In this document: positions 1 through 7,910 of the stretch, one piece after another
Layout: every line of letters begins with the position of its first letter
Position numbering within the stretch: the stretch's first letter is position 1
Assembly (NCBI RefSeq): GCF_007995215.1
Contig: NZ_VCDK01000001.1
Location: 62,001-126,000 of the forward strand
DNA from: Shimia ponticola
GTDB lineage: Bacteria; Pseudomonadota; Alphaproteobacteria; Rhodobacterales; Rhodobacteraceae
DNA length: 64,000 nucleotides
Direction: 5' to 3'
Made by a program: the position numbers and the translations under genes
The notes under the pieces: generated by a model
What the model was told of the DNA's origin: nothing
The model's database searches: none
The model's input: the letters and a program-made list of their open reading frames with translations, nothing else

Positions 1-213
1 CGGTCTGCCAAGGTTCAAGATCCGGATGCCACGGCCAGCCTGGACGGTCATCTTCTGTCGGAAAGGGTCAAGACCCATGCCGTAAACCCAAACTGGGCGC
101 CCCGCGACATGACGCAAAGCGCGGAACTCGCCTCCGGAACCCGGCGCGAAATGACAGAGCTTTCCGCCGATTTGCTTCATGCCTTTGATCTTGGGGTGGC
201 AAGCGACACATGA
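1..213 (+). CDS. C-terminal fragment of an unidentified protein (runs off the left edge)
   Basis: Reading frame 1 is open from the first base to a TGA at 211-213 and gives the last 70 residues of a protein whose start lies outside the window. The segment is polar, has no membrane segment and no motif I recognise. Its stop overlaps the start of the next gene as ATGA, which is good evidence that the frame is real and that the two genes are translationally coupled. Function unknown. Confidence 0.6.
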   Translation, partial: RSAKVQDPDATASLDGHLLSERVKTHAVNPNWAPRDMTQSAELASGTRREMTELSADLLHAFDLGVASDT

Positions 214-2117
214 CCCGAAGTGCCAAGCTCACATTCCTTGAGAACCACCTGCCATCACTCAGCGCAGGCGCGTATGAGATTTCGGTCACTCAAACCGTCA
301 GGGTCGATCAAGAACCACACCCGGCAAGTTTTGCTACCAATCGAAAAATCGGTATTGCCGCCGAGCGCACCAGTCTGAACCCCAAAGCTGTCCATCAGGT
401 ATTTCCGCCGGATCACAGTCGCGGCGATCATGATACGGTGCTGCCACACGTCATTCTGGAACGATCCACGCTGCCGTGGGAACGTTCGGCCGAGATTGGC
501 ACAGATGTACCTTGGCTGGGTTTATTGGTGTTTCACGGAGCCGAAGCGCCAGAGACCAAGCCCACGACAGCGGGCCAACTGTTTCTGGGTTCAAGCACTG
601 CGCCATTTTTTCCATCGATCGAGATGGAGGACTTCTGGCAAGCGGAGTCCGATCCGGCCACCGTCATCGATGTTCCGGCTTTGCTCCTGCGACGCATCGT
701 ACCGACTGTGGCTGATCTTCGATTGCTCAGCCATGTGCGCAAGACCCATACCGAACAGGCACTTTCCCAAAATACTGAGCGGGCGGCGGTGGTCGCGAAC
801 CGCCTGCCGATGATCGACGGCCTGACGACCGTGCATCTTGTTTCGCTAGAAAACCGCTACGAAGGCGGTGTTTTCAATTTCCAAGGCGCCAGAGACGACG
901 AAACCATCCGGTTGATCAGCCTGAAGTCATGGTCTTTTTCGTGTCGGAAAAACGGGCGCAGCCTTACCAACATCTTGCTTGGTCTCAGCTTGTCATCCGG
1001 TCACACCGGTCAGGCCGGGCTCTGCCTCCCAGCTGATGAGGCGGACACTGCGGCTGTTTCGACGAAAAAGGCAAACGGGTACGTGTTGTTGCCTCACCGA
1101 TGCGCTGAAGGTCGCGAAAGGGCGGCTTGGTACCATGGACCTCTCCTTCCCGGACAAAACACCGCGTCGGACCAGCATGGGGCTGCTGCCGTGCATGCGG
1201 CCGAGGACCTTTACACCTCGGATGCAGAGTTCGAGCTTTTGGATGTATCCTACGGGGCCGCTTGGCAGCTTGGGCGACTGACTGCGCTTCGGGACAAGCC
1301 TTTTGCTCAGAAACTCTTGGCTTGGAAACGCAAACACGCTCAACGCCTTCACCGCGAAGGCGAGGCGCAAATGTTCGCAAACCTTTTTCCAGAGAGCGAC
1401 CAGCCAAACGAATTTCCGGAATTGGAGTCTTGGCTTAAGGATCTGGCTCTGCTGAAATCCGTGCCGTTCGGATACCTCGTTCCAAGCGCGAAGATGTTGC
1501 CAAGAGAGGCGTTGCGCCTGTTTTGGTTGGACTGGCAATGGGTCGAGGCGCTCCTTGACGGCGCGTTCAGCTTGGGCCGCGTACTGCCTGGGCAGCACGC
1601 GAACGAGCCCCGCGACCCAATTCCGTCCATCCGTCACAGACCGATAACGGGCTTCTTGCTGCGATCGGAAGCGGTTGCGAAATGGCCAGAGCTCCGGTTC
1701 GAGATGAACGGACTGTCCGAAGGGGACGCGACGCGGCTACTGCGGCTGGACAAGCTCAGCAATGATACCCTGCTTTGTCTCTATGATGGGCCAATCCAGA
1801 GCCTGGATATCTTCCAAAAACCCGAGACACTGCACTTTGGCCTCACACTCGGGAGCGGGGAGAAATCCGGTTTTTACAAACAGCTTCGACATCCTGAAAC
1901 AGGGGCTGCCCTGTCTGATGACCCTGCTGATCAAGCGGAGGCAACTTGGCGCGACGGCGCGCCGAACCGTGTGATGGATACGTCGAAATTCGCGGCGGTC
2001 ATGGCCGACAAGCTGCAAAAAGCTGGTTTGCACGAAGGGCAGGGCACATGGACATCTGCGGACACTGCCATGCAGATGATCCAAGCTGAATTCAGAACGC
2101 GGATCATCGTCGCATAA
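210..2117 (+). CDS. uncharacterised 635-residue protein
   Basis: Soluble 635-residue protein, no signal peptide or membrane segment seen. The N-terminal part has a beta-rich look (alternating hydrophobic residues, residues 6-60), then a PPD/LPHV.L...TLPWER stretch near residues 67-91 and an ANRLP...HLVSLE stretch near residues 195-215. I associate this arrangement with a family of large hypothetical proteins, some of which sit near phage-tail-like (contractile) gene sets, but I cannot verify this and no tail gene is visible here. The ATG overlaps the stop of the preceding gene (ATGA), so the pair is probably an operon entering from the left. No enzyme motif recognised; function not assigned. 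Confidence 0.7.
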   Translation: MTRSAKLTFLENHLPSLSAGAYEISVTQTVRVDQEPHPASFATNRKIGIAAERTSLNPKAVHQVFPPDHSRGDHDTVLPHVILERSTLPWERSAEIGTDVPWLGLLVFHGAEAPETKPTTAGQLFLGSSTAPFFPSIEMEDFWQAESDPATVIDVPALLLRRIVPTVADLRLLSHVRKTHTEQALSQNTERAAVVANRLPMIDGLTTVHLVSLENRYEGGVFNFQGARDDETIRLISLKSWSFSCRKNGRSLTNILLGLSLSSGHTGQAGLCLPADEADTAAVSTKKANGYVLLPHRCAEGRERAAWYHGPLLPGQNTASDQHGAAAVHAAEDLYTSDAEFELLDVSYGAAWQLGRLTALRDKPFAQKLLAWKRKHAQRLHREGEAQMFANLFPESDQPNEFPELESWLKDLALLKSVPFGYLVPSAKMLPREALRLFWLDWQWVEALLDGAFSLGRVLPGQHANEPRDPIPSIRHRPITGFLLRSEAVAKWPELRFEMNGLSEGDATRLLRLDKLSNDTLLCLYDGPIQSLDIFQKPETLHFGLTLGSGEKSGFYKQLRHPETGAALSDDPADQAEATWRDGAPNRVMDTSKFAAVMADKLQKAGLHEGQGTWTSADTAMQMIQAEFRTRIIVA

Positions 2118-2187
2118 GCCAGACACGACTGCGTTTACCTCAGAAGGCGTGGATCAATAACGGCGGCACTGGACCGGTTTCGCGCTG

Positions 2188-2202
2188 CCCGCGCCTTGCG
2201 GG
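2188..2202. terminator. weak hairpin in a convergent intergenic region
   Basis: CCCGC and GCGGG arms enclose a five-base loop in the 110-base gap between two converging genes. There is no T-run, so this is at best a weak or bidirectional terminator. Confidence 0.25.
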
Positions 2203-2227
2203 TGTTCCTGTCTTCAAGGGGTGCCGG

Positions 2228-3115
2228 CTAAGCTATCGCCCCATGGACCGCGACAACTCGGCGGGCGATCTCGTGGGCGCGATGAGCGGCTTTTGTTGCC
2301 GTGGCTCCGTCCGCGATGGCCGCAAGGAATGCTCCGTTAAAGCTGTCGCCGGCACCGGTGGTATCGACAACTGTCTCAGCCGGAGCAAAGTCTTTCCTAA
2401 CATCGTGGTCAGGAAAGGGACAGGGACCCACGGCCCCTCTCTTGAGGGCGCCGAATGTCGCGCCGGACGCCAATAGGCGGTCAATGATGGCGCTGTCGGA
2501 CGTGCCTTCAAAGAGTGCCTGTTCATCTTCGATTGTTGGTAGGGCTATGTCGGTGATGCGCCACAGCGCGCTTATGGCGTCGCGGGCCTCGTCCATGTTG
2601 TCCCACAGGTGCGGCCGATAGTTTGAGTCGAACGCGATCTTGGCTCCCGCGTCCTTGGCTTTGCTAAGGGCGGCCAAAAGGTTTCCGCGGCCCTTCGGGC
2701 TCAGGATCGCCAGCGTGATGCCGGAGAGGTAGATGATATCGTTGCCGGGGAGGGCTTCGAATTCGCATGCCCCGGTATCTTCAAAGAGCGTCTTCGCGGC
2801 GGATGTATCGCGCCAGTAGTGAAATGATCGTTCTCCCTGTGCGTCCGTTCGGATGGCATAAAGCCCCATTGCGCGTGTCGCGTGTCGGCGGACATAGGAC
2901 GTGTCGATCGCTTCGGACGCCATGAAATCAAGGGCTTCGCCCGACAGCACATCCGGTCCTAGGGCGCTGACCAACCGTACGCGTGTGCTTTGGTTTGCAG
3001 CGCGGGCGCAGTAAACGTCCGTGTTCAAAACGTCGCCGCCGAAGGAAACCCGCAATCCTCCGGCATTCGTGATTTCGCCCAGCGGTTCGCCGATGCAGGT
3101 GATTGTGAATGTCAT
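2228..3115 (-). CDS. kdgK: 2-keto-3-deoxygluconate kinase (PfkB family)
   Basis: Phosphorylates 2-keto-3-deoxygluconate to KDPG, feeding the Entner-Doudoroff route from uronates and related sugar acids; cytoplasmic. The 295-residue length is normal for PfkB/ribokinase sugar kinases. The N-terminal GG motif is at residues 26-27, the FDSNYRPHLW segment (about 162-171) resembles the substrate-proximal DxNxRxxLW of KDG kinases, and the C-terminal DTTGAGDSF motif at 251-259 places the catalytic Asp at 257. The ATG has an AAGGGG ribosome site about eight bases upstream. It stands alone between a converging gene and a divergent regulator. Another PfkB substrate such as a different keto-sugar acid is possible. 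Confidence 0.8.
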   Translation of the reverse strand: MTFTITCIGEPLGEITNAGGLRVSFGGDVLNTDVYCARAANQSTRVRLVSALGPDVLSGEALDFMASEAIDTSYVRRHATRAMGLYAIRTDAQGERSFHYWRDTSAAKTLFEDTGACEFEALPGNDIIYLSGITLAILSPKGRGNLLAALSKAKDAGAKIAFDSNYRPHLWDNMDEARDAISALWRITDIALPTIEDEQALFEGTSDSAIIDRLLASGATFGALKRGAVGPCPFPDHDVRKDFAPAETVVDTTGAGDSFNGAFLAAIADGATATKAAHRAHEIARRVVAVHGAIA

Positions 3116-3353
3116 GTGGTTGCCCCTTTGAGTTTACCTCATCCGAGCGCGCGTCCGGCGTCAACATGAAGGGGGGCGGGTCGATGCCGCCAAAGTGACT
3201 GTGACAAGTGTGGCAGTTGAAATCCGAGAAGTTGCGCCCGATGTGTTGGCGGCAAAAAGGGTGCACAGCGTTGGGTGTTGCCGCGTCGCGTAACGCGTGC
3301 GCCTTTGCCTTTCCATCCTCGCATTCAGCGACCTTGCCGATTAGGACAGCCTC

Positions 3354-4016
3354 ATGGATGAACAATGGATCACCAAGTTTCAGGGCCTGAGCCGTCTGCC
3401 AGCCGACATTCGTGCCGAGCTTGAGGCGGGAAGCGAGATTGTGAATGTCACGGCGGGGACACAGATATTCGCCCCCGGTCAAACAGCCGATAACCTTTGG
3501 TTGCTGTTGGACGGAACGGTGAAGGTTCAGCAGAAGTCCGAAACGGGTCGTGATGTGTTTCTGTATCGGGTCCATGCAGGGGAAAGCTGCGTCTTGACGA
3601 CTGCCAACATGTTGGCGTTCGAAGAGCATTCGGCAGAAGGCACCGCCGAAACGGATGTGCGTGCCGTGGCCATTCCGCGCACGACATTTGATGACCTTGT
3701 GTCGAAATCACCGGTCTTTCGCGAATTCGTATTCACTGCCTATTCCCGGCGTATCACTGATCTTTTTGTCTTGATCGACGATATCGTTTTTCAGCGGATG
3801 GATGTGAGGTTGGCGTCGCGTCTGCTTGAACTGGCAGATGACAACCATATCGTCCGGGCTACACACGCGGCTCTCGGGACCGAGTTAGGCACCGCGCGCG
3901 AGGTGATTTCGCGGACACTCGCCGAATTTCATCGCCGGGGATGGGTCGATCAGGCCCGTGGAGAAGTACGCTTGCTGAACCTCGAAGGGCTGCGCCAACT
4001 GGCCAATTCATCCTAA
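3354..4016 (+). CDS. Crp/Fnr-family transcriptional regulator
   Basis: 220 residues: an N-terminal cyclic-nucleotide-binding-like beta barrel (about 10-125), a long dimer helix, and a C-terminal winged helix-turn-helix. The recognition helix reads GTAREVISRTL (about 179-189), with the Glu-x2-Ser-Arg pattern of FNR-type readers. There is a single Cys (Cys79, in GESCVLT), so no Fnr-type [4Fe-4S] cluster is expected; a lone Cys could act as a thiol sensor, which is inference. It sits immediately upstream of, and co-directional with, the sulfide/persulfide operon, making that operon the likely target. The 238 bases upstream (3116-3353) contain no convincing gene. An AGGA site precedes the ATG. 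Confidence 0.85.
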   Translation: MDEQWITKFQGLSRLPADIRAELEAGSEIVNVTAGTQIFAPGQTADNLWLLLDGTVKVQQKSETGRDVFLYRVHAGESCVLTTANMLAFEEHSAEGTAETDVRAVAIPRTTFDDLVSKSPVFREFVFTAYSRRITDLFVLIDDIVFQRMDVRLASRLLELADDNHIVRATHAALGTELGTAREVISRTLAEFHRRGWVDQARGEVRLLNLEGLRQLANSS

Positions 4017-4035
4017 ATCTGTCTTTCGTCCAGAG

Positions 4036-4056
4036 TTTGGTGACCAAGTCACCAAA
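4036..4056. promoter_or_regulatory. perfect 9-bp inverted repeat before the sulfide operon
   Basis: Arms TTTGGTGAC and GTCACCAAA are perfect complements around a three-base CAA spacer. It lies 20 bases after the stop of the Crp/Fnr-type gene and 57 bases before the next start. There is no T-run, so an operator is as likely as a terminator. The inner TGA...TCA spacing is five bases, one less than classical Crp sites, so assignment to the neighbouring regulator is uncertain. Confidence 0.45.
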
Positions 4057-4112
4057 GGTCCGCGCCCTCATATGCAATGGTGTGAATACGTTGATTCGTG
4101 AGGGCTCAAAAC

Positions 4113-4319
4113 ATGATGACGAATATGGGAACAATTGATCGCGGCGGACGGCTCGTGATCGCGGCAGTTCTGGCTTTTCTGGCGCTCGGCACAGGTGCGC
4201 TGTCCGGCGTGCTGTTCTGGATCGCGCTGGTGGTGGCGGCTGTGTTTACGCTGACAGCGCTGGTCGGGAACTGCCCGCTTTATCGCATTGTCGGTTTGAA
4301 AACCTGCAAGGACTGCTGA
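4113..4319 (+). CDS. DUF2892 small inner-membrane protein
   Basis: About 68 residues with two closely spaced hydrophobic helices and a C-terminal NCPLYRIVGLKTCKDC tail, the signature of DUF2892 proteins found beside rhodaneses and sulfide oxidation genes. The frame is open from a GTG at 4098, but the ATG at 4113 has an AGGG ribosome site eight bases upstream and preserves the MGTIDR start seen in relatives, so it is preferred. The role is not established; a membrane protein helping handle sulfane sulfur is the usual inference. It heads the operon with the YeeE/YedE pair, three bases before the next start. A second copy of the family lies at 23845-24033. Confidence 0.8.
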   Translation: MMTNMGTIDRGGRLVIAAVLAFLALGTGALSGVLFWIALVVAAVFTLTALVGNCPLYRIVGLKTCKDC

Positions 4320-4322
4320 TCC

Positions 4323-4754
4323 ATGGAAACAGTGTTCACGCCTTGGGCGTCGCTTGCCGGCGGCGTTTTGATTGGTTTGGCTTCGATCCTTCTGATGCTG
4401 TCGCTTGGCCGTATCATGGGCGCGACTGGCGTGTTGGCTGGGCTGTTTCAGCCGCGTGACGGGGCGGATTTTCAGTGGCGCGCCGCCTTGCTAGCGGGGA
4501 TGGTGACGGGTCCCGTCGTCGTATGGCTGGCGACCGGTGCCATGCCAGCCGTTGAGGTTCCGATTTCGACAGCTGCGCTGGTCCTCGGCGGCATCCTTGT
4601 GGGCATCGGTGTCACCTATGGATCGGGCTGTACGTCCGGCCACGGTGTCTGTGGCATGGCGCGGCTAAGCCCGCGATCCATCGCGGCCACCGTGACATTC
4701 ATGATCTTCACAGGCGTGACGGTATTTGTCGCGCGCCACGTTATCGGAGGCTGA
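4323..4754 (+). CDS. pmpA: YeeE/YedE-family sulfur transporter, first half
   Basis: 143 residues with about four hydrophobic helices. It carries the family motif GSGCTSGHGVCG (about 101-112) whose cysteines are thought to relay thiosulfate or sulfane sulfur across the membrane. In BigR-type operons this protein pairs with a second half-size partner, here the next gene, and together they equal one full-length YeeE. The symbol follows the PmpA/PmpB naming of the split form. Spacing to neighbours is three bases on each side, so it is cotranscribed with the persulfide dioxygenase and SQR genes. Confidence 0.8.
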   Translation: METVFTPWASLAGGVLIGLASILLMLSLGRIMGATGVLAGLFQPRDGADFQWRAALLAGMVTGPVVVWLATGAMPAVEVPISTAALVLGGILVGIGVTYGSGCTSGHGVCGMARLSPRSIAATVTFMIFTGVTVFVARHVIGG

Positions 4755-4757
4755 TCG

Positions 4758-5195
4758 ATGAAGCTGATCTCAACCTATCTGATCGGTCTTGTCTTTGGCG
4801 TTGGCATTTCGATTTCCGGTATGGCCAACCCAGACAAGGTCTTGAATTTCTTTGATGTTGCCGGAACCTGGGACCCATCCTTGATCTTTGTCATGGGCGG
4901 TGCGCTTGTGACGACCTTTGTCGGCTATCGCATCGTTTTGGGGCGCAAAGAACCCCTATTCGAAGGCCGCTTTAGCCTGCCGACCGCGCGCACCATTGAT
5001 GCCCGGCTGATCGGTGGTTCGGCCCTGTTCGGAGTTGGTTGGGGCATCGCAGGGTTTTGTCCCGGTGGTGCTCTGCCCGCGCTCGGCACAGGCCGGTGGG
5101 AGGTCTTTGCCTTTACCGCTGCGCTGGTCGTCGGAATCCTGATCGCAAAATTCATCCAATCTATCGGTGCGTCTCGTGCGCAGACCGCTTCCTGA
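4758..5195 (+). CDS. pmpB: YeeE/YedE-family sulfur transporter, second half
   Basis: 145 residues, four hydrophobic helices. It contains the N-terminal GISGMANPDKVLNF motif and the GIAGFCPGGALPALG motif (about 96-110) with the conserved Cys of the second half of YeeE/YedE transporters. It should work with the preceding half-transporter to import a reduced sulfur species for the persulfide dioxygenase encoded 13 bases downstream. The direction of transport is not visible from sequence. Confidence 0.8.
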   Translation: MKLISTYLIGLVFGVGISISGMANPDKVLNFFDVAGTWDPSLIFVMGGALVTTFVGYRIVLGRKEPLFEGRFSLPTARTIDARLIGGSALFGVGWGIAGFCPGGALPALGTGRWEVFAFTAALVVGILIAKFIQSIGASRAQTAS

Positions 5196-5208
5196 GGAGG
5201 AACAGACA

Positions 5209-6093
5209 ATGTCCGACTACCCCCTTGATATCTCGGTGAAACCAGACGTTCAGGCGTTCTTTGACGAGGCGACAAACACGATCACCTACATCGTCAAAGA
5301 TCCGGCGTCGAATAGCTGTGCCATCGTCGATAGCGTCATGGATATCGACTATGCGGCTGGCCGCATCACCTTTGATCATGCTGACGAGTTGATCCGCCAG
5401 ATTGAGACGCAAGGCCTCAAGCTGGAGTGGATCATCGAAACCCACGTCCATGCCGACCACCTGAGCGCTGCGCCGTATCTGCAAGAGCGTCTGGGTGGCA
5501 AGATCGGCGTCGGGTCCAAGATTACGATCGTTCAGGACGTGTTTGGGAAGGTGTTCAACGAAGGCACCGAGTTCCAGCGTGACGGAAGCCAATTCGATGC
5601 CCTGTTCGAAGATGGCGACAGCTACATGGTGGGCGAAATGAAGTGTTTTGCCATGTACACACCCGGCCACACGCCTGCATGCATGGTCCATGTCATGGGC
5701 GATGCCGCCTTTGTCGGTGACACGCTGTTCATGCCAGATGGCGGATCGGCACGGTGCGATTTCCCCGGCGGCTCTGCCGAAGAGCTTTATGACAGCATCC
5801 AGAAGGTCTTGGCCCTGCCGGATGAAACCCGCCTGTTCATGTGTCACGACTATGGCCCGAACGGTCGCGCGATTGCCTGGGAAACCACGGTTGCTGAACA
5901 AAAAGCCGAGAACATCCATGTCGGCGAAGGCAAGACGAAGGCGGACTTTGTCAAATTCCGCACCGAACGTGACGCACAATTGGCCATGCCAAAGCTGATC
6001 ATCCCATCGCTGCAAGTGAACATGCGTGCGGGTGAGGTTCCAACCGACGCAGATGGCAATCCAATGCTCAAGGTTCCGGTTAACGGGCTGTAA
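5209..6093 (+). CDS. persulfide dioxygenase-like metallo-beta-lactamase protein (ETHE1/Blh type)
   Basis: Predicted to oxidize glutathione persulfide to sulfite and glutathione with O2, using mononuclear Fe(II), in the cytoplasm. The 294-residue protein has the THVHADH metal motif with His79, His81, Asp83 and His84, then GHTPACMVH with a further His, an FVGDTLF Asp motif and a late FMCHDYGP His, as in ETHE1/Blh. The start is the ATG preceded by GAGGAGG; the frame is open 42 bases further upstream but without a ribosome site. It follows the transporter pair and precedes the SQR fusion, the classic order of a sulfide detoxification operon. Unlike Agrobacterium Blh it lacks the fused DUF442 domain; that domain is instead fused to the next gene. 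Confidence 0.85.
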   Translation: MSDYPLDISVKPDVQAFFDEATNTITYIVKDPASNSCAIVDSVMDIDYAAGRITFDHADELIRQIETQGLKLEWIIETHVHADHLSAAPYLQERLGGKIGVGSKITIVQDVFGKVFNEGTEFQRDGSQFDALFEDGDSYMVGEMKCFAMYTPGHTPACMVHVMGDAAFVGDTLFMPDGGSARCDFPGGSAEELYDSIQKVLALPDETRLFMCHDYGPNGRAIAWETTVAEQKAENIHVGEGKTKADFVKFRTERDAQLAMPKLIIPSLQVNMRAGEVPTDADGNPMLKVPVNGL

Positions 6094-6119
6094 TCAGCTG
6101 CGGCTGGAGGAGACTTTTC

Positions 6120-7799
6120 ATGGACATCAAAAAGATTAGCAACAAGGTCTCGGTCAGCCCGCAGATCACGGCAGCCGATGTGAAGGATATCGCGGCTCAA
6201 GGGTTCCGCGCGATCATCTGCAACCGTCCTGATGGCGAAGGGGCGGATCAGCCAACCTTTGAGGAAATCGAAGTGGCGGCCATGGCGGCTGGTCTAGATA
6301 TCCGCTACGTGCCGGTCACATCCGGCATGGTCCGCGATGAAGACGTGGCCGCGTTTGGCGAGGCGCTGAAGGATGTTCAACGCCCGGTTCTGGCCTATTG
6401 CCGCTCAGGGACACGGTCCGCGACGCTGTGGTCGTTTCACGAAAGCAAGAAACGCCCGATGCCTGAAATCCTCTCTGCGACCAAGGCCGCAGGGTTTGAC
6501 ATGAACGGTGTTGCGCGTCGGATCGCAAACGGCGGCAAGACCCCGACAGATACCGGCGATGCGCATTTCGAGGTGGTCGTTGTCGGCGCCGGGGCAGGGG
6601 GCATTTCGGTTGCCGCCAGCCTGAAGGCCCGCAAACCTGGCCTGAACATTGCGATCATCGATCCTGCAGATATTCACTACTATCAGCCCGGCTGGACGAT
6701 GGTCGGTGGTGGCATCTTTGATGCCCAATCAACCGCCAAAACCATGGGAAGCCTGATCCCGAAAGGTGTTCACTGGATCAAATCTGCGGTTGCGGCCTTT
6801 GAGCCAGCCAACAACGCTGTGGTGCTCGATGGGTGCCGCGTTGTGAAATACGACCGTCTTGTTGTCTGTCCGGGGCTTAAACTTGATTGGGCCGCCGTTG
6901 AAGGTCTGGAGGAAACGCTGGGCCGCAATGGTGTGACGTCGAACTACCGCTACGACCTTGCGCCCTACACGTGGCAACTGGTCCAAGAGATGAAGGGCGG
7001 GCGCGCCGTCTTTACGCAACCGCCGATGCCAATCAAATGCGCCGGCGCACCGCAAAAGGCGATGTATCTGTCTGGTGACGCCTGGCACCGCAACGGACGC
7101 CTCAAGGACATCGACATTCAGTTCATGAACGCTGGCGGCGTTCTGTTCGGGGTGAAGGATTATGTGCCGGCTTTGGAAAGTTACATCCAGAAATACGACG
7201 CTACCCTGAACTTCTTCCACAATCTCAAGTCGGTGGACGGTGCGGCCAAGACCGCGACATTCCGTGTGGCGCAGCCTGACACGGACGTGACAGAGGTGAC
7301 AGTCGACTTCGACATGATGCATGTCTGCCCACCACAGGTCGCGCCGGACTTTATTCGCGTGTCGCCTTTGGCTGACGCTGCCGGATGGGTTGATGTGGAT
7401 CAGGCGACGCTGCGCCACAAGAGCTATGACAATATCTGGTCGCTGGGTGACGTCATGAACGCACCAAATGCCAAGACCGCGGCTGCCGCGCGCAAGCAGG
7501 CTCCGACCGTGGCAGACAACATCGTCGCTGACATCGCCGGGCGTTCTCCGACTGCTGCCTATGATGGCTATGGTTCATGCCCGCTCACGGTAGAACGCGG
7601 CAAGATCGTGCTGGCCGAATTTGGCTATGGCGGTGTGCTCAAGCCCAGCTTTCCATCCTTTGTCCTCGATGGGACTAAACCCAGCCGCGCTGCGTGGTTC
7701 CTGAAGGAGACCATGCTGCCGCCGATTTACTGGAAGGCGATGCTGCGCGGTAAGGAATGGATGGCCAAGCCTGAAAATCTGGCGGTCGCTGCCGAGTAA
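6120..7799 (+). CDS. sqr: DUF442 (phosphatase/rhodanese-like)-sulfide:quinone oxidoreductase fusion
   Basis: 559 residues in two parts. Residues 1-110 form a DUF442 (TIGR01244-type) domain with active loop CRSGTRS starting at Cys94; the C-x4-R spacing is rhodanese-like rather than the C-x5-R of tyrosine phosphatases. From residue 151 an FAD/NAD(P)-fold reductase begins (GAGAGG at 157-162). It has the KCAGAPQK Cys307 and HVCPP Cys403 pair expected of type II, SQOR-like sulfide:quinone oxidoreductases, and a late SLGDV FAD motif. Predicted to oxidize sulfide to a persulfide, reducing quinone, and possibly to hand sulfur on through the N-terminal loop (inference). A GGAGG-like site precedes the ATG. 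Last gene of the tightly packed operon before a strong hairpin. Confidence 0.85.
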   Translation: MDIKKISNKVSVSPQITAADVKDIAAQGFRAIICNRPDGEGADQPTFEEIEVAAMAAGLDIRYVPVTSGMVRDEDVAAFGEALKDVQRPVLAYCRSGTRSATLWSFHESKKRPMPEILSATKAAGFDMNGVARRIANGGKTPTDTGDAHFEVVVVGAGAGGISVAASLKARKPGLNIAIIDPADIHYYQPGWTMVGGGIFDAQSTAKTMGSLIPKGVHWIKSAVAAFEPANNAVVLDGCRVVKYDRLVVCPGLKLDWAAVEGLEETLGRNGVTSNYRYDLAPYTWQLVQEMKGGRAVFTQPPMPIKCAGAPQKAMYLSGDAWHRNGRLKDIDIQFMNAGGVLFGVKDYVPALESYIQKYDATLNFFHNLKSVDGAAKTATFRVAQPDTDVTEVTVDFDMMHVCPPQVAPDFIRVSPLADAAGWVDVDQATLRHKSYDNIWSLGDVMNAPNAKTAAAARKQAPTVADNIVADIAGRSPTAAYDGYGSCPLTVERGKIVLAEFGYGGVLKPSFPSFVLDGTKPSRAAWFLKETMLPPIYWKAMLRGKEWMAKPENLAVAAE

Positions 7800-7848
7800 C
7801 CGCGTAACCCGATTTCGCGTAGGACCTCCCTTCCTGCGCGATGAAACT

Positions 7849-7889
7849 GCGGACAAGGTACAGCCCTTTTGGGCCTGTGCTTTGTCCGC
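7849..7889 (+). terminator. long hairpin after the sulfide operon
   Basis: An 18-19 base stem (left arm from 7849, right arm ending at 7889, with one or two G:T-type mismatches) around a TTTT loop, followed by CCTTTGTTT. It lies 49 bases after the SQR fusion stop. Only 21 bases remain to the sulP start, so complete termination would leave no room for a normal promoter. Confidence 0.65.
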
Positions 7890-7910
7890 CCTTTGTTTCG
7901 GAAAATATAG

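Noticed and set aside
2928-3629. Leftward open frame containing a CHTCH haem-like motif near 3190-3205
   Set aside because: It has no start with a ribosome site, overlaps the Crp/Fnr-type gene at one end and the PfkB kinase at the other, and its composition outside the motif looks random. A shadow frame is the simplest explanation.
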